Both the position numbers and the translations under genes were made by a program. Of a stretch of DNA of 64,000 nucleotides, positions 44,732 to 55,681 are shown one piece after another. Source of the DNA: Anthonomus grandis grandis (taxonomy: Eukaryota > Arthropoda > Insecta > Coleoptera > Curculionidae); assembly GCF_022605725.1 (NCBI RefSeq), contig NC_065554.1, forward strand, positions 22,277,100-22,341,099. The letters run 5' to 3'. The number at the start of each line of letters is the position of its first letter. Position 1 is the stretch's first letter. The notes below the pieces were generated by a model. It was not told the origin of the DNA, searched no databases, and saw only the letters and a program-made list of their open reading frames with translations.

Positions 44732-47070
44732 GAGACTAGCATAGTACTAGTTTACTGCTTTAATTTCAATTTAGGTCAAGTTCTTTGAATATTTGTTTTA
44801 AGCAAATTTTACTTTCCCAGGAAGTTACATTTTTTACTTCGATGATGTAAATATTTATTTTTCTTAAATCTGAATTATTTTATCATATTTTATTATTTTT
44901 TTACTCGTAGAATAATTATATAAGCGTCTTCTTGCTTATATAATTGTTGAGTTTTTTCAAAAATTGCTAAGTTGATGATCGATGATTTGCAAAACATCCG
45001 TTTTAGGATTCGTAGACAAGGTGCAGTGAAATGACCCAATAACAGTCCATATTTTATGCATTTTTAGCTCTTTATTACTTTTTCTTGTATCTAGAGTCCA
45101 CCTTGGTTTTTGGGTCCAGATAAAGAGAAAATTGTACATTAGTTGTAATGATGTAACGTTATAGAGACTGCCCTTTGATTGACCCGTATCGGAATAAGTA
45201 ATTTATTTGCTTGGATGTTTGGATACTCTCAATATTTCTAGTTTCTTAAAAAACCCTTTACAACTTTGTATATAATTTATATACTTTATTATTTTTTTTG
45301 ATTCTATTTAATCTTTTTTGGATTACGAAAATGTCATGTATCCTACAATGGCTTTTTTGTACCTTGTACCAATGTACCTCGAAATAAATCTTATTCTATA
45401 TTCCAAAGCAAGTAAAGTTCAACCTTCCTACCAATTAACTTATGTGACTTGGCCAGTCTAAATATTTAGTGTAAACCCAAGAAATTTTGTTTTTACTCAA
45501 TATTAATTTGATCGTTTTGTGGAATAGTTCTGTCAATGTTTTCTTAAGTTATGGACACTTTAGGTTCCTTCTGTACTTAAATTAATATTCTACAACCAAT
45601 TTTATTTATAAACCTATGACATAGGCATAGCCTTATAAAAAAGAATTAAGTGGTGTCGTCGAGAATTTTCTCGGATTTCTTTGCTTAGCATAATTCTTCC
45701 AGAAACTACGTAGTACGAAGTCAAATCTATAAAAATGAAAAATTGTGTCCAATTTATGGTAGACTTTAAATACCTGGAATGAAAAAAACATGTCTTTAAT
45801 ATAAATGTTTTAAAATTACTAAACTGAAAAATAAGTACAAATATATAGTAGTTAAATTGATAGTTCCTTCTACACTATTTCACACAGAAGTAGCTGAATA
45901 ATAATTTGAGCATTTCGTGAATAAGGTGTGCCATTTTTTCCATATAGCATAAAGACTGCATACATTAATAATCTACAAGTTTATAAATTTAAGACATAGG
46001 CCTAGCGTTAGAAAAAAAAATCAAGGTGTGTTAAGTTTGGTCAGCGAGCTGGCCATTCTCTTGCAATCCTTTGATCTGAATCATTTTTCCAGAATGTATT
46101 AAGAAATTAAATGTGTCAAAACGAAAAATTATTCCACATTTGACATGGGCATAGCCTCATAAAAAAAGAATCAAGTGGTGCCAGATCGAGTCAGTGAGCT
46201 GGCCATTTTCTCGGATTTCTTTGCTTAGCATAATTTTTCCAGAAACTACGTATTACGAATTTAAATCAGTAAAAATGAAAAATTGTGTCCAATTTATGGT
46301 AGACTTTAAATGCTTGGAATATAATAAAACAAAGTCTTTAAAAGCCTAAAATATAAATATTCTAAAATACTTGAAACTTGAAATAAAAATTAAAAAATAG
46401 TATAAATATATAGTAGTAAAAGAGTTTGTTATTGATAGTTGCTTCTAGAGTGTTCAGAACTACCTAAATCATAATTTTAGTGTCTTCCGAATGCTTTCTA
46501 TTATCCTTACCATATATTATGGACACTATAAGTAATTTCTGTACATAAATTAACAATATATAAACCTATGACATGGACATAGCCTTAAAAAGAGGAACCA
46601 AGGGATGTCAGATCGGGTCAGCGAGCTGGCCATTTTCTCAGAATTCTTAGCATTTTCCATAAATCTTCCAGAAACTGCGTATTAAGAAGTCATATCTGTA
46701 AAATATTAAAAATTGTTTTTAATTTATTGTGGACTTTAAATACCTATATGAATAGAATAAAATAAAACATGTTTTAATACAGATGTTTTAAAATGTATAA
46801 ATTTGAAACAAAATTGAAAATAATTATTAATATATGTATAATAGTAAAAGAATTCGTTATTGATAATTTATTCTTCATTATCTAGAAGTTCCTAAATCTA
46901 AACATTAACATCTTGCGAAAGAGTTTTATCAATATTTTCTATGTACTATAAAAACTATAAATTAAACCAAAGACCTAGGAATAAAGAGAGAGCCTTATGA
47001 AAAAAGTCTAGGGGTTTTAAGTCCGGTCAGCGAGCTGGCCATTCTATTGTAATTTTTTGCTTAAAGCAAT
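44544..47070 (-). repeat. Repeat family array carrying a fossil DDE transposase segment
   Basis: A core GGTCAGCGAGCTGGCCATTC occurs at about 44574, 46037, 46618 and 47026, a variant at about 46192 (GTCAGTGAGCTGGCCATTTT), and a copy at about 45655 where the core is deleted but the flanks remain. Flanks are shared too: CATAGCCTTATAAAAAAGAA on one side, CTTTGCTTAGCATAATTYTT then CCAGAAACTACGTA and AATTTATGGTAGACTTTAAA on the other. Read on the minus strand, the core and flank give WPAR-stop-PDLxxL and a DxFF-like end (best at 46140-46200), which is the mariner/Tc-type block WPARSPDLTPLDFFLW. All cores checked have TGA where Ser is expected. Confidence 0.75.
44690..44731. repeat. (ATT)n microsatellite
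   Basis: About 13 tandem ATT units inside the first part of the transposase-fragment array. Confidence 0.95.
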
Positions 47071-49689
47071 TTTTCAATTCTATGCATTCAGAGCCACTTT
47101 TTAATACACAATTTAAATGTTAGTATTTGCTATGAGCATCTAGGCAAACTTTAAATTAAATATTTTAAAGAAAAACGGTATTTTGGTACTTTGGTAACGA
47201 TATTGTTGTCGGTAATTTTTTACCTTATTTTTTCCATAAAATATTTTATTTCTTGGTATTTTTTCTCGTTATTTTCGCATTAAAAAAACTCTGTTTGTGG
47301 ATAGCAATAACGCTTAAATCTGATTATGTCAATGCTGAAATAGTACTTGTATTACCACTAATTTAAGTACTATTATATTTGTTTTTATTATTGTTTAAAT
47401 ATATTTATTATAAACTGGGAAAAACGTACGAATAAAAATTTAAAACAGGGGTAACAATTTTGTTATAAAAAAAGTCCTTTTTCTTAAATTTTACCATTCC
47501 TAATATTCACAATACTAAAAAATAACCCGTTTATATTTTTTTTATGTGTATTTTTTGTACACTTTTGTATTTTGCTAAATAGGGTCAAGTTTAAAGGTTA
47601 TTTACCTTGTTTTAGATGTAAATTATTTTTTTGTGTTTTTTTTTAATTTTATGTATGTGTCTTTGTTTTACTTAAGTATCCTTACTTTGTTTTTACTATT
47701 TTAATTTCATTAAGGGTTATATTTTTTTTTTAATTTATTAAATTATAATTATTATTGAATGTCACTAGGTATTACCTAAATAAATAAAATTATTATTTTA
47801 TCCAAGAATAAAAAAGGAGCGACCGATATATTTCTACAGTCCCTTTATAATAATAAATTTCAGTTACTAATTTAATTTTGAAAACCTCAATTATTTGACT
47901 AATCTTACTTTTAAAATTGCTCATTAATCCCTAAAACACTTACTATTGTTCATTTCAGCACATAATATATTAATCTTTACCCAGGGGCGTATCAAAAATA
48001 ACCTTTTTTTATTTTATAAAAGCCGACAACGACCTGACTCTGCTTAGTATTAGGTAGGTGTACGCCGCTTAGTTCATTTACAGAATAATAATTAATTAAG
48101 CTTAACCTGCGCTTTACCGATGTAAAAAAATCTCCTTAGCCGAAGCATGCACACACACTTACGGTTCGTTAATGAACCCCGTTAAAATTCAAAATTAAAA
48201 CGAAATAAAAGAACAAGAGCCGAATGCAATTTCCTGTGGTGATTTATGATACTGTGTATGCGGGTTAGCGGCGTGTGTCTTTGTGGTTTCTTTTTGTTAT
48301 TTTTTTCTTCTATTTTTCGGGGGCCACTTGAATATGTTAGATGTTGGTACACGGCGGGTGGTCCGAAATTATCGGCGAAAAAACGCTAATTCTTATCAAA
48401 AATTCAAGACTTTCCTCATATTAACATAACAGTCGCTCTATTAATTAAAACCTCGCTTAATAATAGTTCATTAGTCGCGGTTTGTTTTTACCTGAGCGAC
48501 GTCAAATTTAATTAAACGTTCTTTGTAATCCCACACGCCATCCTTAAATCACGCGGTTCTTCTTTTTCTCTGGTCTTTGACAGCGCTGTGCATTGTTCAA
48601 CCGAAGAAGAAGGAATGTTTAAAAAGAAACAATGGTGCGTCCATTTGGCGCTATAAAGTACTACATGTCTTAATAATATGCTTTATGTGATTAGGCTGTC
48701 ATTTTTATTTAAATTATGCTTAAAAATGACGTTATATGATTAAGTGTTTTTTTTTGAATAATTATCTTTTTATTCTTTTCAAAAATGGGTTCGTAAAAAA
48801 TTATTTTGATATGGGTATTGCGTCACTTATTTTAATATCAAAAATATTAAACAAATACAAATGAGTATAGTACTTACCACAATATCCTCAATTTACTCAT
48901 TTACTTATGCAGAAATAAGTTCAAATAGGGTGACGGTATCCAACTCAAGTTGCTTATATAACTACTTTAATACATTATTCATAAAAAATTTGCGAATGAA
49001 AGGGTATTGACATAAATGTACCGACTAATATTATTTAGGTTATACGCATATAAAATAATTATAAACCAACTTTACTAGTACCGATTACCTGATACGAAAG
49101 GATCAGAAAGAGTGTTCAGTTTCCTCATAGATAATCTGGAATATAAGTTTTTCAGACTTTAAAGACCAAACACAAAATATGTAGCTGGTATCTTTCTCTT
49201 ATATTAAGCCAGCTGGATTCTTTTAGATACAGTTATAATAATCATATGATTAAATTTACGAAATAAAGGTAAACAAGAAATATAAACAATATTACAGTAA
49301 CTGAAATAAAATTCAAAAACTTCTTTACATATATATAATAACCCAATTTTTCCAGAACTCTTCTGTATAACTAATGATACGACTATCTATTGGGCTCTAC
49401 AAAATGCCCTATAAAACCAGTGAAAAACTCTGAGCGTTCAAAATAGTTTTTTAAGATTTACCAAATAAAATTAACTGAGTTTTGTTTTCATTAGGAACGA
49501 GTCTATGAGCTATGAAAATAATATGGATCATTTGCAAATCAACGTTCATATCCCTACATGCCAATGACATTTTAGGATTAAAACAGTATAGACTTGTGTG
49601 TCAACCGCAAATTGATGGGTCTTAAAATGTAAGAGAAATTAAGACTGCTGTACTGGAGGATACCTTTACTAATTATGTTACTTTCATAA
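47071..49689. other. Intergenic; GC-richer island 47990-48660
   Basis: The first part is AT-rich. The island has CG-containing sequence (for example GCGGCGTGTG near 48268) and no recognisable frame, a candidate conserved non-coding element. From 48700 to 49690 nothing is recognised except possibly eroded LINE sequence at the right edge. Confidence 0.4.
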
Positions 49690-51060
49690 TTTAAGCCATT
49701 GTATATCACAGTTTGTTTTCTATTAATAAGGTAAATTTAAAGGAATCGTAGAGCGGAATGTCCCAAATCATAATATTTTAATTTAGTTAATAAGAGTTGA
49801 TATTCTGTGGTACCGAACGCTTTACTAAAATCCAAAATAATGAGGCATAGTACACAAGTTTGCATCCCAAACCCTAAGAATGTTATCAGATACCTTAAGT
49901 AAAGCGTAGTAGTGTTGTTATTCTTACAAAAAGGAGACTGACATAGAAGAGCACTGGTAATGGAAAATTGTTTGATTTAGAGAAATTGGGAAAAATTAAA
50001 TACGTCATTGTTCTGAAAGGTTATATTGTTATAATAATTATTGACAAAACTAGTGTTAATATCTAAAAATTGCGGAGGCGACTAAACAAAAACATCGCTA
50101 AATTGATCTGCAGTAATATCAGACTTGTTAAGTGGATACATTGCCTGTGAGATTAAGGTATTTAATTGAGCGCTAGAAATTTAAGAAGACTTTTTAAATG
50201 TTTCCTTAAAAAAAGCTCTTTTTTCTGCTCCTACTATAATATTAGCCAGATTTCTAAGTGATTTATTTTCGTCAGTTTTCTGTTTTTTATAATGAGAGCC
50301 TTGTTCCTTAACCTCATTTTAAACTTAAGGTTTTCTGTGAACCAAGTAGCTGGACGCTTTGTTATCAAAGTATGTCAAACAATTGGTTTACTTTTTTGTT
50401 AAAAAAACTTACTATTTCCTTACTACTTTCCTTACTACTCCAAAACTAGTGTAATAAAAATGTTTAAAGTCGAAATAAGTCTTGAAAATTAATCTGTATT
50501 TTACAGTATATTAACCAGTTTGCGGTTCAAAAGGTGATATATTTCGAGGACTTTTGTTTCATCAACCAAAGGACTTACAGACATACATAACACTACTTAC
50601 TAATATATCTAGCTAGGTATTACAACATTTATTACTACGAGTCACGTCCTTGACCTGTTCTATTTATAAAGACATTTGAGATAGAAGCCGACAAATCTAA
50701 CAAGCTAATATTTAGGTCATCTCCAAAACAAACCAAATCAAAATGAGGTAAAAGCTCCACCAATACATCTTCCAACACCTCCTTACTATGAATCATATTA
50801 GCAGGTGGCCTGTACAAGGACACAAGACATAATTTTTTGCCACCGCACTTAACTGTAACTCACACATTCTCAAGTTGGTCAACTAAATTTCGCACAGCAA
50901 ATTTAATAGACCCTCTATCCCTCTTTACGATATTCTAATTATTAACTTGCATATCATAAACAGTAATACTAGCCTTGAGCTATATTTCCGATAGGCCCAA
51001 TATATTAAAAGAATATTCTAAGATCAATGATTTCAGAAAAAAGTTCAACATTTTTACATA
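49690..51060 (-). pseudogene. LINE ORF2 remnant (Jockey/CR1-like), endonuclease to RT
   Basis: Read from high to low coordinates: NFFLKSLILEYSFNILGLSE (about 50985-51045), a VRNLVDQLENV region, then an open frame (50823-50635) with SLYRPPANMIHSKEVLEDVL and FDLVCFGDDLNISLLDLSAS. This is the YRPP...GDxN segment of the endonuclease, with Asp-Asp where Gly/Asp-Phe is usual. ATWFTENLKFKMRLRNKALI follows (about 50290-50350), then NTTTL/LLKVSDNILRVWDANL (about 49845-49900), LDFSKAFGTTEYQLLLTKLK (about 49775-49835) and ISKGILQ (about 49660-49690). Many stops and a gap between endonuclease and linker. RT motifs after this point are lost. Confidence 0.8.
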
Positions 51061-51149
51061 AGGAGCAAACAATAAATTGGGAGAAGTGAGTCAAGGAATC
51101 TTTTATATTTATTCCCTGATGTGAAAGGCAATACCATAGCATCCTTCAG
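51061..51149. other. Short spacer
   Basis: Nothing recognised. Confidence 0.3.
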
Positions 51150-52640
51150 TCATCATCATCATCATCCTATTTCATTATAATCTTTTTCATTATCATCAAA
51201 CAGCCTGTCTCGTCTACTGCCAAACATAGGCATCTCTCAATAATCTCCAGTTTTTCCCGTCATGACTCCAATTTGTCAAAATGCATGTCACATCATGCAT
51301 GTGTCCATCTCTTGTTTCCGAAGGTTTGTTTTCTGGATTGCCATTCTATACAGCTTTTGATCAATTTTTATATGGCATTCTTGCGACATGTCCACTCTCC
51401 AATCCAACTTTACTTCAAGCAACTTATTCGCTCTACCGCATGTGTAACGCCGGTCATATTTTTTCATTGAAAACTATCCCTTATTATAATTCCCAAAAGA
51501 GAATGTTCCATGGCACGGTGTGTAACTCTCACTATATTAACTGTTTACTCTCTTTATTACCCATGTTAGTCCAATTTTCTAGTCAATTTCGCATCTTCGA
51601 TTATCTTTGCCGATTGTGATCTGATATCCTAGATTTTAATAGGATATAACTTTGACCATCTATTTTCCCTGTTCCAGAGAGTTTTGGCTAGGGACCAGAA
51701 TTAACATGAATATCGTTTTTGTTACGTTCATTTTGAGACCAACAATGTGTGAGGCAAATTTCAGTTCTGACAGCATTGAATCCGTTTTACCTGGGCAATT
51801 TGATATCAATACAATGTCCTTGGAAAAATTAGAGGTGTTTCAGATCTTTTTAATCGATATTTTTACCTAGACTCTCCAGCTCCATATTTTTGGACATGGC
51901 GAGATTGTGTCTCCCTGTCGAATTCCACGTCGGATATTAAATTTACCAGTCTTTTCATATAATCATTTGCTGTTGCGTGGTTGGACGATATGTTGTAGGA
52001 TGGAAGAGTATTTACTGTCAACTGGGCAGTCTTCAAGTGCATTGAAGATCTTGTTATGTCTGATAAGGTCAAAAGCTTTTTTATATTCCAAAGACACTAC
52101 GAGTGGTTTCTTATATTTGACGGATTTTTCTATTAAGGTTCTAATAACCTGCAGGTGGTCATTAGTTTCGTACCCGGTCCAAAAACTTGCCTATTCTGGA
52201 GTCAAGCTTAGAATCAAAGTGCCTAGTAATAATTTTGGTAAATAATTCACGTAAGAGGTGTAACAGTAAGCTTATTGGCTCATATTTATTTAGGTTGGCA
52301 AAATTTCTTTTCTTGTATGTGATAACGGCTATGGCATTATTTTAGTCTGTAGGGGCTGTTGCTTCTATAAAACATTTATTAAATAAGAGTGTTATTACCT
52401 TCAGTAATATCTCTTCCTATGCCTTGACTGCCTTGATCTTAGTACCATCTTCAGAAGCTTTGCCGATTTAATATCTGATACTGCCTTCTTAACTTTCCAT
52501 GTAGTAATTTTCTTCAATAGTCTCTTCTCCAACTGCCTTTAATATGTCTCTATTTATGTGTCTTAACTGATCTTCGTGTTTCAGGTGTTTCTGTAACATT
52601 TCTCGCTTATGGATATATCTTATGGAAGAATGCAGTATTT
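51150..52640 (-). pseudogene. RTE-like LINE remnant, RT to 3' end with ATC tail
   Basis: On the minus strand: CFIEATAPTD, NNAIAVITYKKRNFANLNKY (about 52290-52380), RHFDSKLDSRIGKFWTGYET, NDHLQVIRTLIEKSVKYKKP (about 52110-52200), LEYKKAFDLIRHNKIFNALE (about 52045-52110, catalytic Asp), TGKFNIRRGIRQGDTISP (about 51900-51955), LKMNVTKT (about 51720-51745), a YxTIGKDNRR-like stretch near 51610, and GHVARMPYK and DGKNWRLLRDAYVWQ (about 51230-51390). The two catalytic aspartates after FADD are lost. It ends in a TGATGATGATGATGA-type tail (51150-51168), as RTE elements often do. Frameshifts are frequent. The + strand frames at 51273-52245 are shadows. Confidence 0.85.
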
Positions 52641-52789
52641 TTATATCCATTTCATTTATATTTCCTAGCTTCTTGCTTATGGTTCGTTTGTTTCGACTGT
52701 GGTCTATTTATTGCTTTTTGTCATAAGAAATGTTACCCTCTCTTTCCTTACGTTCATTCCTGTTGTTTATTTTGACCCTTTTTACACTG
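52641..52789 (-). other. Spacer, possibly linker of the RTE-like ORF2
   Basis: The minus-strand translation is basic and Lys-rich (for example KLGNINEMDIK), which fits the region between endonuclease and RT, but it is not diagnostic. Confidence 0.3.
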
Positions 52790-53289
52790 CAGTGTGCCTG
52801 CTGGAAGTCTATAAATATCTGGTGGAGGTCTTAATTGAATTTTCAACTCTTCCCTAGTAATTGCCTAATGGTGAACAGCTGATAAGCTATTGATCTGTTT
52901 GGTCTGAAACTGCACTGGTAGTCTCTAAATATTTTTTTAGTGAAGAAGGTTAGGCTTAGAATTAAGTTCTATAGAAGTTTATTGGCTACTTTGATTAGTG
53001 TTATCCCTCTGTAGTTTTTACAGATCGTTCCAATGCCTCTTGTGTGAATCGGTATCATAATATTCTCCTTCCAGTCATTGGGGATACCTTCTTTTTCCCA
53101 TATAGTTTACATAGGATTTGCAGTTGTGTTATGATAGTATCTCCACCATATTTTTGAAGTTCAGCTATTCAGGGGCTTTATAATTTTTTATTGCTTGTAC
53201 AATTTTTTCTTTAGAAGAGGTTTCTTTTGATTGTTCCGTAGCCAGTAGATTAACAGTTTTCTTAGTCGCTTGAATCTTTTCCTGTTTTC
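52790..53289 (-). pseudogene. Second, different RTE-like RT fragment
   Basis: On the minus strand: LLATEQSKETSSKEKIVQAI (about 53185-53245), AELQKYGGDTIITQLQILCK (about 53100-53165), WEKEGIPNDWKENIMIPIHT (about 53045-53105), GTICKNYRGITLIKVANKLL (about 52975-53035), FRDYQCSFRPNRSIAYQLFT (about 52880-52945) and IFIDFQQAH (about 52800-52830). This is the N-terminal part of an RT of the KNYRGI/QCGFRPNRS type. The following remnant (51150-52640) has its own copy of the same region, so two elements are juxtaposed in the same orientation. Confidence 0.82.
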
Positions 53290-53760
53290 ATTTATAGGAC
53301 TTAAGAGCATTTTAAGTCTAGCAGTATTTCCTTTCTCCATAGCACTTTTAAGTGTTGACCAAATAAAATTAGTAGTTATTTCCACGATATCCTCATTTTC
53401 ATGTTCTTCAATGTCCATGTACCACGATGCGTAGTGTATTTCATTTATATGGCTGTTTAACACAATCTAAGCCTGACTCCAAAACATCTACTTTTTTGGA
53501 ATTAATAGGCCCATTTAGAGACGTAAATGAGGCAGAAAGCTGACTTAGCTTGAGCATCAAATTCTGTTTTTAGCTGGTTAATGAATGTCGTGCAGATCTT
53601 TAAAATCATTTTTTCGGTAGGGTCATCATTGGTTAAGGTAGCCGCACTTCTTGTTCTAGAGGTCATCGTCGCAGAACAGCTATTGTTCTCCAAGGTAGCT
53701 ATCGTTAATTACAGAACTCGTATTTTCTAGTTACCGCCCTTAATTTTACTATTGAATTAC
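53290..53760 (-). pseudogene. LINE ORF1-like coiled-coil fragment, copy 1
   Basis: The minus strand has MTSRTRSAATLTNDDPTEKM, then ILKICTTFINQLKTEFDA (about 53535-53660), a short deletion, a coiled-coil end (LESGLDCV near 53465) and, after a frame change, NEIHYASWYMDIEEHENEDI (about 53375-53445) and VEITTNFIWSTLKSAMEKGN. The pattern (Ser/Thr-rich start, coiled coil, then a VxGIEE.ENE-like segment) fits the ORF1 of a LINE with an RNA-binding fold, but is not diagnostic. It shares high identity with 55300-55680, including the leader AGTTACCGCCCTTAATTTTA (+ strand). Confidence 0.6.
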
Positions 53761-55059
53761 TATGAGATTAATCTCACAGAAAGTCGAGTAATTACTAATA
53801 TGATTATAGTCCTGATGCTTGTATTTTTCGTTCTACAGCTGAATAAGATGTTTCTAGAGCTTTCAATACAGGAAAATATTAGGTTCCTGGTAGATTTGTG
53901 ATCAATAGTATTTTTTTTAAACATTTTACTTTAATACATAAAAAATACAGGTAATAGAGTGACCTGCTAATTTGTAAAACACTCTAAAATAAACAAAAAA
54001 AAACATTATTTTTGCTAAAACAGTTCTTGCTACACCCCTGAGCGTGCAAACTACCGACCAATGCGACATATATAATTACGTGGCTACTGTATGTACTATT
54101 TTCCTCATATATGATTATAGAAGTTTTCAGGCCGTGTATGCTCTATTACCAAGGGGCCTTAAATTAGGCTCCGGTGTAATATAAATGAAACTTTCCAGGC
54201 CTAAATAACTGATTGACATGCTATCGGATATACGTAAGTCGGTTGGCATTAGCAAGACTATTTATTAAGGGAAGTTTATTATGTTGTAGATGCAAGGTCG
54301 TAGATAAAAAGATTAATGTTCTTAAAGATTATGGGCCCATTTTTAAATCAAGATTAAATGTCATAGGCCAATATATGGTTGTTAAATGTAGTTGTTAACA
54401 CTTTAAGATACTGACTAAAAATGTACTTACATTTTTTATCCTTAGTTTAATTAAAATGGTCGAAATTGACTTTATGACCCTCACTGGTTTAAGGTTTGAA
54501 TATTGTAAATTAATTAGTGTGACTTCTATAGAAGTTTTAAACACGCAGGAGAAGTAGCAGAAAGTATCCAATAGGATATTCGATCCTTACGAAAAATATT
54601 ATAATGATCTGTATAATTTTCATTGTTAGATACTGAAATATCTAACCATAATAATTAAATATCTGAAAAATCAAATCAAAGAATTTCATGTTTTATGGGG
54701 TGTGTCCTCTCCCAGTAGTAGCATCAAAATATTAAATAAATATTAAAATGCGAATATTTAATAAATATGTCTCGCGCCATTGAATATTTATTAAATACTT
54801 AAAGAACATTTCATTCAAATAAAAAAATAAATACATTTTTTCAAACAGAAATTATATCTACAACTATATTATTATAATTTAAAAATGTGTACTCTAAGAA
54901 ATGTATTTTTTGTTCGAAAACACTCTGTAAATAAAATATTCGTAAAATAAGAACTTGAGTAAAAAAGTGAAGGATAACTTTTTAAAAAATTAATGGCAAA
55001 AAATTATTTAACCTACTGCTATAAAATAATATATAAAATAATGTGCTGCTCATAAAATA
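53761..55059. other. AT-rich spacer
   Basis: The frame at 54213-54398 (+) is protein-like in part (ALARLFIKGSLLCCRCKVVD) but matches no family I know. The rest is A/T-rich. No other feature. Confidence 0.4.
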
Positions 55060-55299
55060 ATTATAATAATATAATACTAATAATAATAATAATAATAAAT
55101 CGTCTTTATTTAACAAACCCTGCAAATTACAGTATTTGCCTGAACAGGCGAAGATTAGCTAAAAGCTTCTCTTTATCTCTTAACGTATCTAGTTTAAAAA
55201 AAAAATAAATCAATAAACTAAAATTAATACTACTTTAAAGTAAAACATATGTTCCATCAGCTAAGTAACAATTAAATAAATTAACCGAGAACAACACCT

Positions 55300-55680
55300 T
55301 TAAGTGTTGACCAAATAAAATTAGTAGTTATTTCCACGATATCCTCATTTATATATACTTTAATGCTCATATACCACAATGCGTAGTGCATTTCATTAAT
55401 GGCTGTTTAACACAATCTAAGCCTGATTCCAAAACATCTACTTTCTTGGAATTAATACGCCCATTTAGAGACATGAACGAGGCAAAAAGCTGACTAAGTT
55501 TACCTTTAATCAGGTTAAAACGAGCATCAAATTCTGTTTTTAGCTGGTTAATGAATGTCGTGCAGATCTTTAAAATCATTTTTTCGGTAGGGTCATCATT
55601 GGTTAAGGTAGCCGCACTTCTTCTAGAGGTCATCGTCGCAGAACCACTCTTATTTTTTAGTTACCGCCCTTAATTTTACT
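55300..55680 (-). pseudogene. LINE ORF1-like fragment, copy 2, inserted in the LINE's 3' region
   Basis: The open frame 55633-55367 (88 residues) begins MTSRRSAATLTNDDPTEKMI and continues through FDARFNLIKGKLSQLFASFM and SLNGRINSKKVDVLESGLDC, a probable coiled coil. It matches 53290-53760 nearly base for base, but keeps the middle that copy 1 has lost. It joins the host LINE exactly where ORF2 reads HTTYFIQ and then stops (55679-55681), about 40 residues short of the usual end of such an ORF2, so the fragment interrupted ORF2. Confidence 0.65.
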
Positions 55681-55681
55681 A

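Noticed and set aside
51273..52245. Several + strand frames of 65-112 residues
   Set aside because: They are shadows of the minus-strand RTE-like reverse transcriptase remnant.
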